The notes below the pieces were generated by a model that did not search any database, was not told the origin of the DNA, and worked only from the letters and a program-made list of their open reading frames with translations. 8,981 nucleotides of DNA, taken from the NCBI GenBank assembly GCA_024280785.1, contig JAJRPK010000432.1, positions 1-8,981 on the forward strand, read 5' to 3'. Positions 1 to 6,158 of this stretch are shown here, piece by piece. Position 1 is the stretch's first letter, and the number at the start of each line of letters is the position of its first letter. A program made the position numbers and the translations under genes. The DNA comes from Gammaproteobacteria bacterium (GTDB lineage Bacteria > Pseudomonadota > Gammaproteobacteria > Pseudomonadales > UBA7434).

Positions 1-2
1 AT

Positions 3-929
3 CTGGGTGCCCCACCCGCTGCGGGCTTATTTCCCAATACAGTACAACCCAGAGGGGACGTTGGTAAAACCATGGCAGAAAACTATGCGCCCTATATTTT
101 GGCCGACCAAAGCCCAGAACTACAAGAGCGAAAAACCGACAGCGATTTAATTTATATCGATGAGTGGACTGATGAAGGCACGGGTGCGGTCAAAGGCAAC
201 GCTTTGGATATTAGCTATGCCAATCTTAATACGCCGAATCCAGAAAATATCTTCTGTCAGTCAGGCGCTTCAGGCTGGACTCCGTTATGTCGGATAACCA
301 TAAATTATGAACAGCACATTCAACCCATTTGGGAGGCTGTTAGAGCACCGATAGACGATGGCGAAATCCCACCCTCACAATTTAACAGCTGCGTAGGCTG
401 CCATACTACTAACAACGGCACGCGCGTACCGGCAGCACAACTAGACTTAAGCTCGACTCTTGACGCTAACAATCAATTCGCCTCTTATCGCGAGCTACTT
501 CGTGCGGACATCGAAGATATTTTGGTGGGAGGAGCAACGCTCCCTAGACAGTGGACTTGTAATCAACTGGATGGCCAAGGAATGTTGATACTCGACGGCA
601 TGGGAAACCCCGTCAGCGCGATAGGCCAGCCCCAACCCGCGGCTGTACCTCCCAGCCTAAACGAAGCCGGTGCAAGATTTAATGCCAGCGTCAATTTTTT
701 TGACTGTTTAACATCGGGTAATGACTGTAGACAGCACTTACCCGCTACCCTCCCTACGCTACCAACATTTATAGAAGACTGCACAGAACCAGGAGTGCCT
801 GAAGTCACCAGCCCCAACCGAGTAAACCACAACGGCCTATTATCAGCAGAAGAACTCCGCTTAATTGCCGAGTGGCTAGATATCGGTGCGCAGTACTACA
901 ACAACCCTTTTGACGCGCCGACACCATGA
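3..929 (+). CDS. HzsA-related secreted c-type haem protein, C-terminal part (5' truncated by window edge)
   Basis: The reading frame is open from the first complete codon at 3, and the residues before the first internal ATG (72) look coding, so the gene starts outside the window; 308 residues are visible. They contain one c-type haem motif, CVGCH, at visible residues 130-134 (bases 390-404). It is preceded by an INYEQHIQPIW segment and followed near the end by NHNGLLSAEELRLIAEWLD and GAQYYNNPF. From memory, this arrangement is typical of the C-terminal domain of proteins annotated as hydrazine synthase alpha (HzsA)-related in non-anammox bacteria. Six further cysteines (visible residues 85, 96, 186, 235, 242, 260) could form three disulfides, which fits a periplasmic or surface protein. 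His276 in NHNG is a possible distal haem ligand; that is a guess. It does not follow that the organism makes hydrazine: only the fold is shared. The stop overlaps the next start as ATGA. Confidence 0.7.
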   Translation: MGAPPAAGLFPNTVQPRGDVGKTMAENYAPYILADQSPELQERKTDSDLIYIDEWTDEGTGAVKGNALDISYANLNTPNPENIFCQSGASGWTPLCRITINYEQHIQPIWEAVRAPIDDGEIPPSQFNSCVGCHTTNNGTRVPAAQLDLSSTLDANNQFASYRELLRADIEDILVGGATLPRQWTCNQLDGQGMLILDGMGNPVSAIGQPQPAAVPPSLNEAGARFNASVNFFDCLTSGNDCRQHLPATLPTLPTFIEDCTEPGVPEVTSPNRVNHNGLLSAEELRLIAEWLDIGAQYYNNPFDAPTP

Positions 930-1720
930 CATTTTGGAAAAGACCTATAGTGCTTTACTCCGTTAAAAAAACATTACTTTGTTTTTTGTTGATCCTAACT
1001 GGAGGGGTTCACGGCAGCGAAAATTTACTCCTCGAAATTGTCGAACCGTATCTGGATATCAGAACGGGACCCGGAAAATCCTACCCCATTTATTACATAG
1101 CCCAACGCGGCGAAAATATTGAAGTGCTCAAGCGCCGAAATAATTGGTTCAAAATACGCTTAGAAGGCCCGGGAGGACGCGCTAAATCAGGGTGGGTTCA
1201 TCGAGATAGCATCGGCGAAACCTGGGTGGCAAATATCACCCCGGACCGCGACAACCCCTTATTGGCAAAAAATGACCCCAGCATGACTTATATTTTTGAC
1301 CCCAAATTTTACATGGGGTTTAACTACGGGCAAATGACAGCGGCCGACTTTGTCGGTGTTCGGCTCGGTTATCAAATAACCGATGTAGTCTCAGTTGAAT
1401 TACAAGCTGAGGAGTTTTTAGCGCGCGATTCCGAGGGCAATACCTGGGCGCTGGCCGCATCATTCGCGCCCTTTACTCATTGGCGACTCTCCCCCTATGT
1501 TCAGCTCGGCGGAGGAGAAATTCACACATCCGCTCGCGGCACGAATAGTCAACAAAACAACGGTACTGATAGTTTTTTACAGACAGCAGTAGGTATACAA
1601 GTATTGCTCACCAAACAATACCGACTAAGCTTTGAATATAGGAATTTAAACGTTCTAACGTCGGGCAATGAAAACGGAGAACTAGAAACATGGCACATTG
1701 GCTTCAGCGCCTACTTTTAA
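926..1720 (+). CDS. Bacterial SH3 domain / outer-membrane beta-barrel fusion protein
   Basis: This 264-residue protein has an N-terminal signal peptide (basic start, hydrophobic core around residues 16-27, likely cleavage after about residue 30). A bacterial SH3 (SH3b) domain follows at about residues 35-95, recognised by LDIRTGPG, a central NNWFKIRL strand and SGWVHRDSIGE. Residues about 125-264 form alternating amphipathic strands and end in IGFSAYF, the terminal aromatic of an outer-membrane beta-barrel. SH3b domains commonly bind peptidoglycan or peptides, so the protein may link a small barrel to the cell wall; that is inference. The start overlaps the upstream stop (ATGA, 926-929), implying translational coupling. 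Its 3' end overlaps the next gene by 31 nt. I know no assigned function or gene symbol. Confidence 0.75.
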   Translation: MTFWKRPIVLYSVKKTLLCFLLILTGGVHGSENLLLEIVEPYLDIRTGPGKSYPIYYIAQRGENIEVLKRRNNWFKIRLEGPGGRAKSGWVHRDSIGETWVANITPDRDNPLLAKNDPSMTYIFDPKFYMGFNYGQMTAADFVGVRLGYQITDVVSVELQAEEFLARDSEGNTWALAASFAPFTHWRLSPYVQLGGGEIHTSARGTNSQQNNGTDSFLQTAVGIQVLLTKQYRLSFEYRNLNVLTSGNENGELETWHIGFSAYF

Positions 1721-2337
1721 CCACGGTTTGCGTCTTAACATCAACTCTCACCGGAGCGTTTTCTGTCTCCGTTTGGGCCGCGTCGCCCGAAGTAATCTCC
1801 CCCGACCTCGACCGCCGCGAGGTTAAAATTGCGCGCATCGATAATGAAAATATAGAGCTCGGCCTTTATGCCGGCATTCTCAGCATAGAGGACTTTGATA
1901 GCAGCGAATTTGTTACCTTCAGAGCAAACTTTCATATAAACGAGCATCTCTTTATTGAAGGCTCGTACGGATGGGCTAAAGGTGACAAAACATCTTTCGA
2001 AGAAATCTTCACGTCAACTCAGTTAGTCTCTGATAACGACCGCGACTACACCACGTACGATGTATCTATTGGCTGGAATATTTTTCCCGGCGAAAGCTGG
2101 ATTTTCAATAAGGCCTTTAAATCGGATTTCTACATTATATTTGGCGCAGGTAGTACCGATTTTGGCGGCGACAAATGGTTCACCATTAATACTGGCGTTG
2201 GTTACCGCCTGTTTTTAACTGACTGGATGTCCTGGCGAATCGATGTGCGCGACCATATTTTTAATCGAGATATATTTGGTGAAGATGACCGAACCAATAA
2301 TATCGAGTTATCTAGCGGCCTTAGTTTCTTTTTCTAA
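1690..2337 (+). CDS. Outer-membrane beta-barrel protein (OMP_myx_plus-like)
   Basis: This 215-residue exported protein has a clear signal peptide: a hydrophobic core at residues 8-28 and a probable cleavage near VWA-ASPE. The mature part begins with a charged stretch (RREVKIARIDNENIEL) and then has alternating strands rich in Gly and aromatics (LGLYAGIL, FIEGSYGW, YDVSIGWN, TINTGVGYRLFL), ending LSSGLSFFF, a typical barrel-insertion C-terminus. The opening pattern fits what I recall of the TIGR04565-type barrel family first described in Myxococcales. The chosen ATG lies inside the upstream gene, with GGAGA at 1676-1680 nine bases before it. No later start would keep the signal peptide. The next gene follows after a 39-nt gap. 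Function is unknown; its place in the cluster suggests a structural or transport role at the outer membrane. Confidence 0.75.
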   Translation: MAHWLQRLLLTTVCVLTSTLTGAFSVSVWAASPEVISPDLDRREVKIARIDNENIELGLYAGILSIEDFDSSEFVTFRANFHINEHLFIEGSYGWAKGDKTSFEEIFTSTQLVSDNDRDYTTYDVSIGWNIFPGESWIFNKAFKSDFYIIFGAGSTDFGGDKWFTINTGVGYRLFLTDWMSWRIDVRDHIFNRDIFGEDDRTNNIELSSGLSFFF

Positions 2338-2376
2338 ACCTCAACCAACTATCTAGTATTTTTTTTGGAGAGACCC

Positions 2377-2883
2377 ATGAGAAGCATCACACTCAACTTA
2401 GTGTCAAATTTTGTTTGCATGTTTACAGTCTGTATGGCCACTAGCGTATTCGCCGAGCAACAGAATAACGTTGCGCCAGATTTCACCTTACAAAGTAATA
2501 CCGGTAGCAACATTCGGCTAGCGGAACAACGCGGAAATGTCGTGATGATAAACTTTTGGGCGTCTTGGTGTAGCCCCTGCCGTCAGGAAATGCCCCACCT
2601 GAATATGCTCAGTGATGAATTCGCCGGTCTGGGGTTCACCTTGATTGGCGTCAACGTCGATGAAGATAAAAAAGAAGCCGATAGAGCCATCCAAGAGATG
2701 AAAGTGGCGTTTCCAGTTTTATTTGATGCCGATGGAAAAATAGCAGACCTATTTTCTGTCGATGCAATGCCAACAACTGTCATTATCGATAAAAGTGGAA
2801 ATATTCGGCATTTACATCGTGGCTATCAGCCAGGGTATGAAGATGCCTATGCTCAACAAATTTCTAATTTAATACGCGAATAA
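2377..2883 (+). CDS. TlpA-like periplasmic thiol:disulfide oxidoreductase
   Basis: This 168-residue protein has a cleavable signal peptide (VFA-EQQN, cleavage after about residue 26) and a single AhpC/TSA-Redoxin thioredoxin-fold domain. The active site is WASWCSPC with catalytic Cys65 and Cys68, and the cis-proline loop is AMPTTVII (Pro132). Family members (TlpA, ResA, CcmG) usually act as periplasmic reductants, often for apocytochrome c haem sites or metallochaperones, fed by a DsbD/CcdA-type protein not seen here. The ATG at 2377 is preferred over an upstream TTG at 2365, because the GGAG Shine-Dalgarno (2367-2370) sits six bases before the ATG and overlaps the TTG. Lying between two barrels and a CGC-tailed lipoprotein, it may keep the haem-site cysteines of the first gene, or the CGC tail, reduced. 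That pairing is inference. Confidence 0.85.
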   Translation: MRSITLNLVSNFVCMFTVCMATSVFAEQQNNVAPDFTLQSNTGSNIRLAEQRGNVVMINFWASWCSPCRQEMPHLNMLSDEFAGLGFTLIGVNVDEDKKEADRAIQEMKVAFPVLFDADGKIADLFSVDAMPTTVIIDKSGNIRHLHRGYQPGYEDAYAQQISNLIRE

Positions 2884-2902
2884 CCGGATTTTTAAAAGAA
2901 CG

Positions 2903-3124
2903 ATGAACGCCATAAAATGCATCATGCTGTTATCTCTGCTGCAAGCCTCTGCTTGCAGCATAAAGCCCTGGGTAAAGCCCTATCACCGCGCTAAGCTAGC
3001 GGAAGAAATCATGCTCTACGATCGCGACCCCGTTAGCGATGGTTACGTCCACCACGTTCGTCAGGCCAGAGAAGGTGCTCGCGGTGCCGAAGGCGCTGGC
3101 GGCGGTGGCTGTGGATGCAACTAA
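2903..3124 (+). CDS. DUF4266 small lipoprotein with C-terminal Gly-rich CGCN
   Basis: This 73-residue protein has a short hydrophobic signal ending in a lipobox-like ASAC, so Cys18 is the probable lipidated residue (Ala at -3 is permissible but not ideal). The mature part has KPWVKPYHRAKLAEE, then DRDP and HHVRQAREGARG, and ends in a glycine run with the tail GGGGCGCN. SxKPWxxxY after the lipobox and the Cys-Gly-Cys-Asn end are the signature I recall for DUF4266 proteins, which are very short and usually lie beside TlpA-like and DUF3570 genes, exactly as here. The function is unknown. Two cysteines one residue apart at a flexible C-terminus could bind a metal, form a mixed disulfide with the adjacent TlpA protein, or be modified; these are hypotheses. 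The preceding gap is 19 nt with only a weak AAAGAA ribosome site; the stop is 1 nt before the next ATG. Confidence 0.8.
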   Translation: MNAIKCIMLLSLLQASACSIKPWVKPYHRAKLAEEIMLYDRDPVSDGYVHHVRQAREGARGAEGAGGGGCGCN

Positions 3125-3125
3125 G

Positions 3126-4328
3126 ATGAACTGTTTTATTTCCATCAAAACATTAAACCCGTTCTTCGCGGCGACAGTTTACCGAGCCAAAAACCTCTTG
3201 CTACCAATCTTATTATTGATCTTTATCAGCTCATCATCTCTAGCGGTAATACTACCAGCAGAACGAGCCGATGTTATGTACCACCGCTACGACGGCGGCG
3301 GCATGGTTATCGATGGTCCCTCAGTGCTGATTAGAAAAAACTTTGCAGAAAAATACTCGTTCTCTGCAAACTACTACGTTGATTCAGTATCCAGCGCCTC
3401 CATCGATGTCCTGACACTGGGTGCCAGCGCCTACTCCGAAGAGCGCATCGAAACCTCGGGCGACTTCACTTTGCTACACGAAAAATCGCTGATCAATATT
3501 GGTTACACCAAAAGTGACGAAAATGACTACCGAGCCAGCAGCTTTCGAATAGACCTTAGCCAAGACTTCTTCGGTGACATGTCGACCCTTTCGATTGGAT
3601 ATTCTCAGGGCGACGACGACATAAGTAAAACGGGTGATGCGCTATTCGCCGATACACTAACGACTAAACAATATCGCGCTGGTTTTTCCCAAATATTGAC
3701 CAGACATCTTATCGCCAATATAAATTACGAAAGTATTATCAGCCAAGGTTATTTACAAAACCCCTATCGATTTATCTTAATTGACGATCCCGGCACTCCC
3801 GGAGTTTACCAAATAGATGAGGAGGTCTATCCCAATACCCGAAATAGTGACGCCCTCTCTTTTAAACTATCTTATCACTTGCCATGGAGTGCGGCGATAA
3901 AGTCCAGATTAGGTTATTACTCTGACAGCTGGGGGATTGACGCGCTTAGTCTTGCGCTAGATTACAGCCAAAAGCTTCGATCGAAATGGATAGTTGACTT
4001 CAGAGTACGACAATACGAACAAAGTGCTGCTGACTTTTACAGCAATACTTTTAGTCCGGAATCCGCCAAACAAAACTTTGTCGGCAGAGACAAAGAGCTC
4101 AGCGAATTTACTAGCCTCTCTGCGGGGGTTGGTGCTAGCTACGAATGGAATTTCAGACGCGGCATCGACAAGGCAAGAGTAAATATACAATACGACTACT
4201 TGTTCTTTGACTACGATAATTTTCGGGAAGTAACGACAGAAACCACTGCAGCTTTTGGCAAAGGCCAAGAGCCTTTATATGATTTTGATGCTTACACGCT
4301 TCGGGTATTCTTTTCCGTATGGTACTAA
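3126..4328 (+). CDS. DUF3570 family predicted outer-membrane beta-barrel protein
   Basis: This 400-residue protein has a long N-region, a hydrophobic segment at residues 24-38 and probable cleavage after SSSLA (about residue 40). Just after it come ERADVMYHRYDGGG, NYYVDSVSSASIDV, the DENDY segment, QDFFGDMSTLSIGYS and QNPYRF, all hallmarks I recognise of DUF3570. The rest is repeated amphipathic strands, ending RVFFSVWY with a terminal aromatic, as expected of an outer-membrane barrel. The ATG at 3126 gives the signal peptide. The frame stays open upstream to 3039 inside the DUF4266 gene, but that extension encodes no export signal and is rejected. The 1-nt gap and lack of a good Shine-Dalgarno suggest reinitiation after the DUF4266 gene. 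DUF3570 genes recur next to DUF4266 and TlpA-like genes; the biochemical role is unknown to me. Confidence 0.82.
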   Translation: MNCFISIKTLNPFFAATVYRAKNLLLPILLLIFISSSSLAVILPAERADVMYHRYDGGGMVIDGPSVLIRKNFAEKYSFSANYYVDSVSSASIDVLTLGASAYSEERIETSGDFTLLHEKSLINIGYTKSDENDYRASSFRIDLSQDFFGDMSTLSIGYSQGDDDISKTGDALFADTLTTKQYRAGFSQILTRHLIANINYESIISQGYLQNPYRFILIDDPGTPGVYQIDEEVYPNTRNSDALSFKLSYHLPWSAAIKSRLGYYSDSWGIDALSLALDYSQKLRSKWIVDFRVRQYEQSAADFYSNTFSPESAKQNFVGRDKELSEFTSLSAGVGASYEWNFRRGIDKARVNIQYDYLFFDYDNFREVTTETTAAFGKGQEPLYDFDAYTLRVFFSVWY

Positions 4329-4351
4329 ACTTAGTAAGGTCCTACCTCACA

Positions 4352-4376
4352 TTAAAAGTTGGTTTAAAACTTTTAA
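4352..4376. repeat. AT-rich 9-bp inverted repeat after the DUF3570 gene
   Basis: A perfect inverted repeat TTAAAAGTT / AACTTTTAA with a 7-nt loop lies 23 bases after the DUF3570 stop. It could be a weak transcription terminator of the six-gene cluster or a binding site. The stem is poor in G+C and no separate T-run follows it, so the terminator role is uncertain. Confidence 0.35.
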
Positions 4377-4428
4377 AGTCCATAAGACTGATTTACTAAC
4401 TCGGCTACTCGATCCCTTTGTTTAGCAG

Positions 4429-4458
4429 TTGATTTTCACCGTGCCACCCTGCGATACT
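4429..4458 (+). promoter_or_regulatory. Candidate sigma-70 promoter for dsbB
   Basis: TTGATT (4429-4434) and GATACT (4453-4458) each match four of six consensus bases and are separated by 18 nt. The -10 ends 46 nt before the dsbB ATG. The 176-nt gap after the DUF3570 gene contains no gene, so a separate promoter for dsbB is reasonable. This is a pattern match by eye only. Confidence 0.3.
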
Positions 4459-4504
4459 GATCGCCTAGCCTAATCCAGCCTGGTCGGTTAATACGGTAAC
4501 AAAC

Positions 4505-5017
4505 ATGTCGACATTCATCATCAACTTTGGTCGCAGTACAAGCTATTGGCTTCTGATGATCATAATTGCTGCAGCAGCCATCGGTATAGCCCTTTTTTAT
4601 CAATACGGTATGCAAGACGAACCTTGCGTACTGTGCATTCATATTCGCATTTGGGTTATCGCGTTTATTCCCTTGGCAGCCTTTGCCATCGTCATCAAGC
4701 AACAACGACCTTTGCTCAATATTGCTCACACTCTCAGCGTACTGCTCAGCTGTGGCCTACTAGCAAAGTGCTGGGAGCTCTTTGGTGTCGAACGCGGAAC
4801 AATAGAAAGCAGCTGCATGATAAACGCGGGTTTACCCCAATGGTTTGCACTCGAAAGCTGGTTTCCTACCCTGTTTGAAGTGCGTGGGTTGTGCGGACAG
4901 AGCCCCGAATTATTTTTCGGCATCACCATGGCAGAAGGCCTTTTAGCCGGTGCCATACTAGCGCTCATATTAACTGTGACTATGAGCGTTTACGCTTTGA
5001 TTAACTACAACGACTGA
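4505..5017 (+). CDS. dsbB: Disulfide bond formation protein B (DsbB)
   Basis: This 170-residue inner-membrane protein has four hydrophobic segments (about 14-33, 47-64, 72-92, 141-164). DsbB reoxidises the periplasmic dithiol oxidase DsbA and passes electrons to ubiquinone. The first periplasmic loop carries PCVLC (Cys41, Cys44) and the second carries Cys104 and Cys130 in SSCMINAGLPQW and RGLCGQSP. All four match the catalytic cysteine numbers of E. coli DsbB, and Arg48, near the quinone site in E. coli, is also present. Family-typical WFPTLFE is seen at 119-125. The ATG at 4505 is the only start that keeps the first membrane helix; an in-frame TAG lies at 4466-4468. The ribosome site is weak. 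No dsbA is in the window. It could supply disulfides to the Cys-rich haem protein upstream, though DsbB normally serves the whole envelope. Confidence 0.93.
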   Translation: MSTFIINFGRSTSYWLLMIIIAAAAIGIALFYQYGMQDEPCVLCIHIRIWVIAFIPLAAFAIVIKQQRPLLNIAHTLSVLLSCGLLAKCWELFGVERGTIESSCMINAGLPQWFALESWFPTLFEVRGLCGQSPELFFGITMAEGLLAGAILALILTVTMSVYALINYND

Positions 5018-5125
5018 TTATTAAAGTGTTTTCAGCTGCCATCAACACAATGTTTTTGAAATATCCATGCATTGCTCGCACTCGCTACCAATAGTTTTAT
5101 CTGCCATGATCGAGCTATGATTCTA

Positions 5126-5938
5126 ATGCGAAAATTCCATGTAGCGAGTTCCATGCTATCAAAGTTCGCTCATTTGATCTTAGCTCTCTCAATGACACTC
5201 TCTTTATTCATTGTTTCTAGCTGCCAGCATTCAGACGACGAAACCAATACTTTACAAGACGCTACGACCATGACGACACTGATCCCCCATATAGAAATCA
5301 ATCCGACAAGTGGCGATGCCAGCCATACTATTATCTGGCTGCATGGCCTCGGCGCCAGTGGTGATGATTTTGTACCCGTTGTACCGCAGCTCGGTTTACC
5401 CAAAGACCATCAAATTCGGTTTATCTTTCCACACGCCCCACAAATCCCCGTCACTATTAACGGAGGCATGGTTATGCCTGCCTGGTACGATATTGTCGGT
5501 GCTTCGATTGAGAGTAAAACCGATCTCGTGGGAATATTATCTTCGGCAAAGAATGTGCAGGATATTATCGACCACGAAATCTCTCGCGGTATTGAGTCAA
5601 AAAATATTATTATCGCCGGTTTTTCACAAGGTGGTGTGGTGAGCTACGAAGCCGCCCTAACGTACAAAGAGCCGCTAGCAGGCTTGTTGGCGCTATCCAC
5701 TTATTTTCCTACGGCCAGTACCATTAAACTCAATCCAGCGAACCAAACAATACCGGTTAGCATCTTTCACGGCAGCCTCGACCCTATGGTGCAAGAAGAT
5801 ATGGGACATGCCGCGCGGCAAACACTACAAGCCATGGGTTACAAGCCGGATTACCATACCTACCCGATTCAACATGAAGTTTCGGCGCAAGAAATTCAGG
5901 ATATTGGAAAAACTATTCGGCGTTGGTTTTCGCTCTAG
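5126..5938 (+). CDS. Carboxylesterase / acyl-protein thioesterase family hydrolase, predicted lipoprotein
   Basis: This is an alpha/beta-hydrolase of the Abhydrolase_2 (phospholipase/carboxylesterase) family. With the start at 5126 it has 270 residues; cytosolic relatives are typically about 220. The oxyanion-side motif IIWLHGLGASGDDF is at residues 69-82, the nucleophile elbow GFSQGG has Ser167, the acid is Asp219 in HGSLDP and the base is His250 in IQHE. The triad is complete. The product should hydrolyse short-chain or acyl esters; the natural substrate is unknown. Residues 1-33 form a basic start, a hydrophobic core and the lipobox VSSC (Cys33), so the enzyme is probably lipidated and periplasmic. 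Starts at 5117 (ATG) and 5153 (ATG) also keep the lipobox; none has a strong ribosome site. A start at 5270 (MTTLIPHIEINP) would give a cytosolic enzyme of family length and cannot be excluded. Confidence 0.82.
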   Translation: MRKFHVASSMLSKFAHLILALSMTLSLFIVSSCQHSDDETNTLQDATTMTTLIPHIEINPTSGDASHTIIWLHGLGASGDDFVPVVPQLGLPKDHQIRFIFPHAPQIPVTINGGMVMPAWYDIVGASIESKTDLVGILSSAKNVQDIIDHEISRGIESKNIIIAGFSQGGVVSYEAALTYKEPLAGLLALSTYFPTASTIKLNPANQTIPVSIFHGSLDPMVQEDMGHAARQTLQAMGYKPDYHTYPIQHEVSAQEIQDIGKTIRRWFSL

Positions 5939-5984
5939 AATAATTCTGCCAGAACTGTAGTACTACGCTCGTCTTATATTACCG

Positions 5985-6102
5985 AGGCATTTAAAAAGGA
6001 TCCTCTTTATTTCAAGACACACATAAATATGTCCCTATAGTTCGACGCTGGCATCCCTGCCAGCAACGGTCTTGAAATAAAGAGGTCCCTTTTCAAATGC
6101 CT
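5985..6102. repeat. MITE-like / palindromic intergenic element with 34-bp inverted repeats
   Basis: Left arm 5985-6018 and right arm 6069-6102 are imperfect inverted repeats, identical at 31 of 34 positions, with the inner 17 positions perfect. The 50-nt centre (6019-6068) holds a second palindrome ACATA-AA-TATGT (6021-6032) and a strong hairpin, GCTGGCA/TGCCAGC with a TCCC loop (6047-6064). Flanking sequence adds weaker symmetry: AGAACT...TACTAC (5951-5966) pairs with 6105-6116. There is no ORF of note and no clear target-site duplication. The element fills most of the 220-nt gap between two convergent genes, so it may be a non-autonomous mobile repeat, a dispersed palindromic element, or act as a bidirectional terminator. 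Copy number in the genome cannot be seen from here. Confidence 0.7.
6047..6064. terminator. Central hairpin of the intergenic element; possible terminator between convergent genes
   Basis: A perfect 7-bp GC-rich stem with a 4-nt loop lies between the esterase and msrQ stops. No T-run follows on either strand, so intrinsic termination is doubtful, though the larger 34-bp stem that encloses it could block transcription from both sides. Confidence 0.25.
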
Positions 6103-6158
6103 TTGTAGTAAGTTCTAACAACAGCTTTATGCAAGCGGCTAAGGGTTTACCAGAAAAT

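Noticed and set aside
3039..3125. Upstream extension of the DUF3570 reading frame inside the DUF4266 gene
   Set aside because: It would place 29 non-signal residues in front of the signal peptide and overlap the DUF4266 gene; the ATG at 3126 directly after the DUF4266 stop fits better.
3957..4268. Minus-strand open frame of about 100 codons within the DUF3570 gene
   Set aside because: It is antisense to a well-recognised family gene, has no domain or ribosome site, and reads like a frame shadow.
4436..4729. Minus-strand open frame across the dsbB promoter and 5' end
   Set aside because: It overlaps the strongly supported dsbB gene, and its sequence shows no recognisable domain or signal.
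4546..4878. Second plus-strand frame within dsbB
   Set aside because: It is a +2 shadow of dsbB with Arg/His/Ser-rich, non-protein-like composition.
5072..5125. TTG or earlier start of the esterase gene
   Set aside because: A rare start codon with no ribosome site, adding residues before an already complete lipoprotein signal.
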